Shown one piece after another: positions 59,659 to 64,000 of a stretch of 64,000 bases of DNA. Origin of the DNA: G963676205 sp964342525 (GTDB lineage: Bacteria; Campylobacterota; Campylobacteria; Campylobacterales; Arcobacteraceae); assembly GCA_964342525.1 (NCBI GenBank), contig CAYFGQ010000008.1, forward strand, positions 1 to 64,000. The letters are read 5' to 3'. The first letter of the stretch is position 1. Each line of letters opens with the position of its first letter. A program made the translations under genes and the position numbers. The notes beneath the pieces are model-generated. The model searched no databases. It saw nothing but the letters and a program-made list of their open reading frames with translations, and was not told where the DNA came from.

Positions 59659-60909
59659 ATGAGATATTTAATATTAGTATTTTTAGTGATAGGATTATAT
59701 GCCAATGATGACTTAAAGCTTTTGAAATTAGCTCTAAATAATGGTCTAAAACCAGTACCAAATAATTATGAGGCTTTATTGAAGATATTGGATACTGATT
59801 CAAAAGAGTTATCAATTGATAAGATAAAACTTGGGGAAAAGCTATTTTTTGAAAAAGATTTATCTTTAGGCAAAGATATAAGTTGTGCTTCTTGTCATAG
59901 TTTTGATAAGGGTGGAGCAGATGGTATAGCTACAGCCATAGGGCATAAGAATAGAACAAATCCCTTTCATCTAAATACTCCAACAGTATTTAATACAGCT
60001 TTTTCACAAAATCTATTTTGGAATGGAAGAAGTAAATCCTTAGAAGATCAAGCAAAAGGACCGATGCAAGCACCTTTTGAGATGTCCATAACTCCAAAAC
60101 TTGCAGAGCAAAGAGTAAAAGCAAATGAGAATTATGTAAAAGAGTTTGAAAAGATATATGGAAAAAATTCTATAACCTTTGAAAATATAGCAAATGCTAT
60201 AGCAGCTTATGAAAAGACAATTATCACAAGGGGAAGGTATGATGAGTTTTTACTTGGTAATTTTGATGCTCTAAATAAGTATGAAAAAGAAGGATTAAGT
60301 CTATTTATCACTAAGTCATGTGTGGGATGTCATAATGGTATGGCTTTGGGTGGACAAACTCTTAGGAAGTTTCCTCTTGTTTATCATACTATTTGGAGTA
60401 AGGTTAAACCTTTAAAAATAAAAATACTTCAAAAAAGATATTTAGATTTGATAGGGAGTAGGGAGTATAAAAATAGTATAGATAAAGAAAACTATCTTAT
60501 ATCAAAACTTGGAAAATATGATTTTGAGCTTATAAAAGAGGGGTACTTTCATCAGATAGCTGAGGATAAAAGGGTAGATAGCCTCACAAGTACTTCCTGC
60601 ACACAATGTCATCAAGAAGATATATATAAGATAAAAAAAGAAAAGTTTTCAAAGATAGCGTATCCTTTTGAAAATAAAGGGGGATTTGTAGGGAGTGAAG
60701 ATAAAAATCTTTTTAGAGTGCCACTTCTTAGAAATATAGTACGTACAAAACCATACTTTCATAATGGAAGTATTGAGAGACTAGAAACAGCCATAAAGAT
60801 AATGGGCACACATCAAAGTAGGAGTGAACTAAGAGATGAAGAGATAGATAAGATAGTGAGCTTTTTAAAAGCTGTGGATGGGGAGGTGATAAGTTATGAT
60901 AAATTGTGA
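59659..60909 (+). CDS. cytochrome c peroxidase with a third haem motif
   Basis: A 416-aa periplasmic enzyme of the di-haem CcpA/MauG type. It has a signal peptide (RYLILVFLVIGLYA), haem motifs CASCH at 76-80 (high-potential or peroxidatic site) and CVGCH at 221-225, and the conserved FRVPLLRNIVRTKPYFHNGS. Between the second haem and this motif lies an insertion of about 90 residues holding a third motif, CTQCH (C314). Ordinary enzymes of this family are about 330 aa with two haems. It reduces H2O2 with electrons from cytochrome c. AAGGAG precedes the start. Confidence 0.9.
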   Translation: MRYLILVFLVIGLYANDDLKLLKLALNNGLKPVPNNYEALLKILDTDSKELSIDKIKLGEKLFFEKDLSLGKDISCASCHSFDKGGADGIATAIGHKNRTNPFHLNTPTVFNTAFSQNLFWNGRSKSLEDQAKGPMQAPFEMSITPKLAEQRVKANENYVKEFEKIYGKNSITFENIANAIAAYEKTIITRGRYDEFLLGNFDALNKYEKEGLSLFITKSCVGCHNGMALGGQTLRKFPLVYHTIWSKVKPLKIKILQKRYLDLIGSREYKNSIDKENYLISKLGKYDFELIKEGYFHQIAEDKRVDSLTSTSCTQCHQEDIYKIKKEKFSKIAYPFENKGGFVGSEDKNLFRVPLLRNIVRTKPYFHNGSIERLETAIKIMGTHQSRSELRDEEIDKIVSFLKAVDGEVISYDKL

Positions 60910-61066
60910 TCCAAGTTTAGAGGGTATAGTATTACGAATAGTTGTAGCTGCTATATTGATTTCATATGGAGCTGTTTATAAAAACTATTGGGTAATGGCG
61001 ATAGGGTTTGTACCTATATTTAGGCTGGCTTATTATTTCTTATATAAATATGGCTATATAGGTTAA
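60896..61066 (+). CDS. small membrane protein (YgaP/DUF2892-like)
   Basis: A 56-aa protein with a strong GGGAGG Shine-Dalgarno before the ATG, overlapping the peroxidase 3' end by 14 bp. It reads MINCDPSLEGIVLRIVVAAI to GFVPIFRLAYYFLYKYG: two transmembrane helices with a short loop, the form of DUF2892/YgaP-C membrane hairpins. Such proteins are often linked to rhodanese or Crp/Fnr regulators, and a Crp/Fnr gene follows 60 bp downstream. Confidence 0.75.
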   Translation: MINCDPSLEGIVLRIVVAAILISYGAVYKNYWVMAIGFVPIFRLAYYFLYKYGYIG

Positions 61067-61126
61067 TATGATTTCAGAAGGGTATAAAAAGCTTTTTGTA
61101 AGAATATAAAAATAAAAGGATTAAGA

Positions 61127-61744
61127 ATGGAACTTTTAGATTATCATTGTTTTGGAGGGCTTTGTTTAGAGGATCAAAATAAGATACAAAATGAAGCAAA
61201 AAAGATTATACTTCCATCGGAGCAGATACTTTACTATACAGGGGATGTATGTGCTGAGGTGCTATTTTTAAAATCTGGAATTGTACGAGTATATATCCAA
61301 CCAAAAGAGATAGGTGCGGAGGAGATGACTCTTTATGAAGTAAAAAGTGGAAGTCAATGTATCGTAAATCTATTTAGCACCATAAGTTCCCAATCCACTC
61401 TAGCTACAGCAGAGTCTATAACTCCTATAGAAGGATGGCTTGTACCAAAAGATACTATTCTTTGGCTTATAAATCATTCAGAATCATTTAGGGATTTTAA
61501 AATGCAGATGTTTGGAAAAAGGCTAAATGCCCTTATTGATTTATTAAGTGATGTAAAGTTTAGCTCAATAGAGCAAAGACTTCTAAACTGGCTTTATGTA
61601 CAAGGACTAGATACTATAAAAATCACTCACGAAAAGATAGCTACTATTATAGGAGTGACAAGGGAAACAGTAAGTCGTAACCTTAAAAAGCTAGAGCAAC
61701 AAGGTCATATAAAACTAAGCCGAGGGAAAATAGCTCTTAATTAA
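61127..61744 (+). CDS. Crp/Fnr family regulator with classical HTH
   Basis: A 205-aa regulator: an N-terminal cyclic-nucleotide-binding-like domain (about 15-125; YYTGDVCAEVLFLKSGIVRV, then GSQCIVNLF) and a C-terminal HTH_CRP with HEKIATIIGVTRETVSRNLK. The recognition helix (TRETVSRNL) is of the type that binds TGTGA-like half sites. Two Cys near the N-terminus (HCFGGLCLED) are noted, but the Fnr four-Cys cluster is not complete. A natural candidate for the TGTGA-N6-TCACA sites at 31424 and 59589. Its 3' end overlaps that of the convergent EAL gene by eight bases. Confidence 0.9.
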   Translation: MELLDYHCFGGLCLEDQNKIQNEAKKIILPSEQILYYTGDVCAEVLFLKSGIVRVYIQPKEIGAEEMTLYEVKSGSQCIVNLFSTISSQSTLATAESITPIEGWLVPKDTILWLINHSESFRDFKMQMFGKRLNALIDLLSDVKFSSIEQRLLNWLYVQGLDTIKITHEKIATIIGVTRETVSRNLKKLEQQGHIKLSRGKIALN

Positions 61745-62948
61745 AGTATTCCCCAAAGCTTTTAGGCTCAGCCAAATAAAACCCTTGTAGATAATCTACT
61801 CCCAACTCTCTAGTGATATCATAAACCTCTTTGGAGTGTACATATTCTGCTATGGTTTTTGCATTTAGATCTTTTGCCATATTTATTATATTTTTTACTA
61901 TGATCTTTGATTCATTTGAGGTGTCTATATTTTTTATGAGTGAGCCATCTATTTTTATAAAATCTGGTTTTAGTTTTAGGATATTCTCCATACTAGAATA
62001 TCCACTTCCAAAATCATCTATGGCTATTTTACATCCGAAAGTTCGGATATATTTTGTGAACTCTTCTACTATAGAAAAGTCTTCTATAAAATCACTCTCT
62101 AGTATCTCAAAGATGATATTTTTTGCTTTTGGGTGTTTTTTTATTTTTTTATAGATTGTTTGTTTGAATGATTCATTTGATATATCTTCATAGGATAGGT
62201 TTATACTTAGTTCTATATCTTTATCTTCTAGGTTTTTTAAAGATTTATCAAGCATGATTTTCATCATTTTTTCATACAGTTTTACCCTTTTTGCTGTATC
62301 TAGGTAAGGAAAAACTGATAGTGCAGGGCTGTTTTTATCTAGTAAGAGTCTCATTAGGGCTTCATATTTATTTGCTTTTTTTGAGTTTGCTTCAAAGATA
62401 GGCTGGATATATGGCTCTATGGAGTTGTTTTCTAGCACTTTTTTTAGTAAAACTATTTTATCTACTAGTTTTGTTTGCTCCTCATCTTTGTATGAGATTG
62501 TAAGTACGTCTAAATTTATATCTATGATTTTATCTATTGACATAAGTACTTCGTACTTTTTTTCTTTTATGATGATCTCTTTTATAAATGATCGTACAAA
62601 ACTAAAAGCAGCATTTACATAATGAGCTGGTAGACCAATATGTACGTGTATCTCACTTATGCTATATAGTTTTTCAAAATATTTTGTATTATATTCCCCA
62701 CAAAAAAGGTTTAGATACCATTGCTCTATACCTTTTTTATGACGCTTTAAAATCTCTTTACTATGCAGAAATTTTTGTGCATGATTAAATTCAAAGATAA
62801 ATTCATAAAACCCTTTTAGTAGTTCATCTTTATATTTGATGATTATATTTTGTATCGATTTTAGATTTATAGTATCTTCTTCTTTAAACTTATAGTTTTT
62901 TAAGATGCTTTTATAGTTGTTTTCATCTTGTTTATATCTTAAATCCAT
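61737..62948 (-). CDS. globin-coupled EAL phosphodiesterase
   Basis: A 403-aa cytosolic protein. The first ~160 residues look like a globin-coupled sensor domain: all helical with the proximal His in SEIHVHIGLPAHYVNAAFSF (His101 region). An EAL domain follows with KYEALMRLL, LSINLSYEDI, IFEILESDFI, IDDFGSGYSSMENI, IDGSLIKNI and AEYVHS, all catalytic positions present. No GGDEF domain is present. It may hydrolyse c-di-GMP in response to O2 or NO. Its tail overlaps the Crp/Fnr gene on the other strand by eight bases. Confidence 0.88.
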   Translation of the reverse strand: MDLRYKQDENNYKSILKNYKFKEEDTINLKSIQNIIIKYKDELLKGFYEFIFEFNHAQKFLHSKEILKRHKKGIEQWYLNLFCGEYNTKYFEKLYSISEIHVHIGLPAHYVNAAFSFVRSFIKEIIIKEKKYEVLMSIDKIIDINLDVLTISYKDEEQTKLVDKIVLLKKVLENNSIEPYIQPIFEANSKKANKYEALMRLLLDKNSPALSVFPYLDTAKRVKLYEKMMKIMLDKSLKNLEDKDIELSINLSYEDISNESFKQTIYKKIKKHPKAKNIIFEILESDFIEDFSIVEEFTKYIRTFGCKIAIDDFGSGYSSMENILKLKPDFIKIDGSLIKNIDTSNESKIIVKNIINMAKDLNAKTIAEYVHSKEVYDITRELGVDYLQGFYLAEPKSFGEYFN

Positions 62949-62957
62949 TTTTTATCC

Positions 62958-64000
62958 CTATGCACATCTACTACAAGAGATAGTATCTTTATTTTCAAAC
63001 TCTTTTTCATTTGCTTTATCTACGATAGTATTTGCTATATCTGAAGTAGCTATGGCAATAGTATTTGCTCCTGCTGATACTTCAGAGTTTGTTTGTATTT
63101 GCTTATCTAAAATATTCATTGAAGTGTTTATTTGTGTTACTCCTTTTTGTTGATCTTTCGATATTTTGGCTACATTATTTATGATATGGATAGTTTTGTC
63201 TATATCCTCACTTAGGGATTTATATCCATTTATCATATCATCTGCTATATTTTTCCCTTGATCTGCTTTTTGTTTTGCTGATTCTACTATATCTTTTATC
63301 TCTTTTGCTGCCTCTGTACTTCTATTTGCTAGGTTTCTTACTTCACTTGCAACCACTGCAAAACCTTTACCTGCTTCACCTGCCGTTGCTGCTTCTACTG
63401 CAGCATTTAGGGATAAGATATTTGTTTGAAATGCTATTTGATCAATGATTGAGATGGCTTCATTTATTTGATTTACTTGTGTGTTTATCTCATCCATTGC
63501 TGATGTGGTTTGGGTGGCTAAACCTCTTCCTTTATTAGCTGAGTTCGTTAGAGCATCTGCAAGATTTGACATTTCTATTGTTTGCTGAGAAGTCTTAGAT
63601 ACATTTTGTGTAATCTTTTCAAGCACTTTAGATGTGTCTTTTAAACTTTTTGTAGCTTCATTTGAAGATATATTTAGTTTATCTACATTGTCTAAAAGTA
63701 TCTCTGAAGAGTTTTGTAAATCCACACCATTTTTTTTGTTTTCCAAAAGCATTTGTGTTATAGCGATTTTTAGTTGATTGATTGAAGATACTATATTCTC
63801 AAAATCTCCACCTTTTTTTAGCTCTTTTATTGATAGATTGTTTCTATAATCATATTTTGTGTATTGATTTAATATATTATTTATCTGAGAAAAGTGCTTT
63901 TTACTCTCCAAAATCATTTCATTTACACTTATTTTAAATTGTTCAAGTGGTTTATTTGATGTTGATGAATTTATTGTATTTGAATATACACCTTGTTTTA
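62958..64000 (-). CDS. methyl-accepting chemotaxis protein, partial (C-terminal part)
   Basis: The frame is open to the right window edge, so the sensor and membrane segments lie outside. The visible part has a HAMP-distal helical bundle and the conserved signalling hairpin: IDQIAFQTNILSLNAAVEAA, then GEAGKGFAVVASEVRNLANR. The usual ARAGEQGRG segment appears as ATAGEAGKG, an unusual but plausible variant. The C-terminus has a Cys pair in TISCSRCA. Such receptors control CheA. It is 9 bp from the globin-EAL gene on the same strand. Confidence 0.88.
   Translation of the reverse strand, partial: KQGVYSNTINSSTSNKPLEQFKISVNEMILESKKHFSQINNILNQYTKYDYRNNLSIKELKKGGDFENIVSSINQLKIAITQMLLENKKNGVDLQNSSEILLDNVDKLNISSNEATKSLKDTSKVLEKITQNVSKTSQQTIEMSNLADALTNSANKGRGLATQTTSAMDEINTQVNQINEAISIIDQIAFQTNILSLNAAVEAATAGEAGKGFAVVASEVRNLANRSTEAAKEIKDIVESAKQKADQGKNIADDMINGYKSLSEDIDKTIHIINNVAKISKDQQKGVTQINTSMNILDKQIQTNSEVSAGANTIAIATSDIANTIVDKANEKEFENKDTISCSRCA

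Overview
The window is AT-rich, densely coded on both strands and full of short operons. The gene content points to a free-living or host-associated member of the Campylobacterota, most likely Arcobacteraceae (Arcobacter-like). Supporting features are a flavocytochrome c sulfide dehydrogenase pair, a di-haem-family cytochrome c peroxidase, many c-di-GMP and chemotaxis sensors, MerR/HxlR/Crp-type regulators and strongly A/T-ending codons. This is inferred from gene content, not from a marker gene. No rRNA, tRNA, CRISPR array or transposase was seen.

Layout. 1-4.6 kb: the N-terminal end of a secreted protein (probably delta-class carbonic anhydrase), the first of three paralogues of an unrecognised ~207-aa family, a ~189-bp imperfect inverted repeat, then a RhuM-PLD / KAP-NTPase gene pair that looks like an accessory (defence-type) module, followed by a Crp/Fnr regulator. 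4.6-16.2 kb: housekeeping and stress genes (EamA transporter, isochorismatase-like hydrolase, ECF sigma factor, HxlR regulator with twin operators, RecQ, Tat-exported superoxide reductase, DTW tRNA modification enzyme, thyA-folA). 16.2-20.4 kb: a MerR-controlled operon encoding a very large LplT-Aas phospholipid-recycling fusion. 20.6-30.5 kb: SDR, S24 peptidase, HAD-like DUF2608, DadA-like oxidase, a DNA-alkylation-repair neighbourhood (YcaQ/AlkX-type and AlkD-type), and small metabolic enzymes. 30.6-33.6 kb: tandem DUF4242 genes plus a decayed third copy, then a Septu-like ATPase/HNH pair. 33.8-46.9 kb: cupin, flavin and DUF1330 genes and the third paralogue; HD-GYP and histidine-kinase sensors; an LRV protein with a cysteine cluster; a NicO/DUF1007 metal exporter pair; fccAB; and a haem-binding EAL protein.

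46.9-64 kb: sulfotransferase, a frameshifted GNAT, a DUF3095 cyclase-like gene divergent from two overlapping AAA ATPase genes, rhodanese plus GGDEF/EAL, an MsrA-Trx-MsrB fusion, AraC and aminotransferase genes. These are followed by a di-haem cytochrome divergent from a cytochrome c peroxidase with an extra third haem motif, a 56-aa membrane protein, a Crp/Fnr regulator, a globin-coupled EAL protein and a chemoreceptor cut by the window end.

The most interesting loci are three. First, the ATPase pair at 49.3-52.4 kb, whose consensus sigma-70 promoter is buried in three 20-bp palindromes repeated at exactly 27-bp intervals. Second, the RhuM-PLD/KAP pair at 1.3-3.9 kb beside a structured inverted repeat. 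Third, the Septu-like pair at 31.8-33.6 kb. Two near-consensus Crp-type palindromes (TGTGA-N6-TCACA) upstream of the DUF4242 genes and between the cytochrome genes suggest a shared Crp/Fnr regulon. Many convergent gene pairs share palindromic terminators that contain both stop codons.
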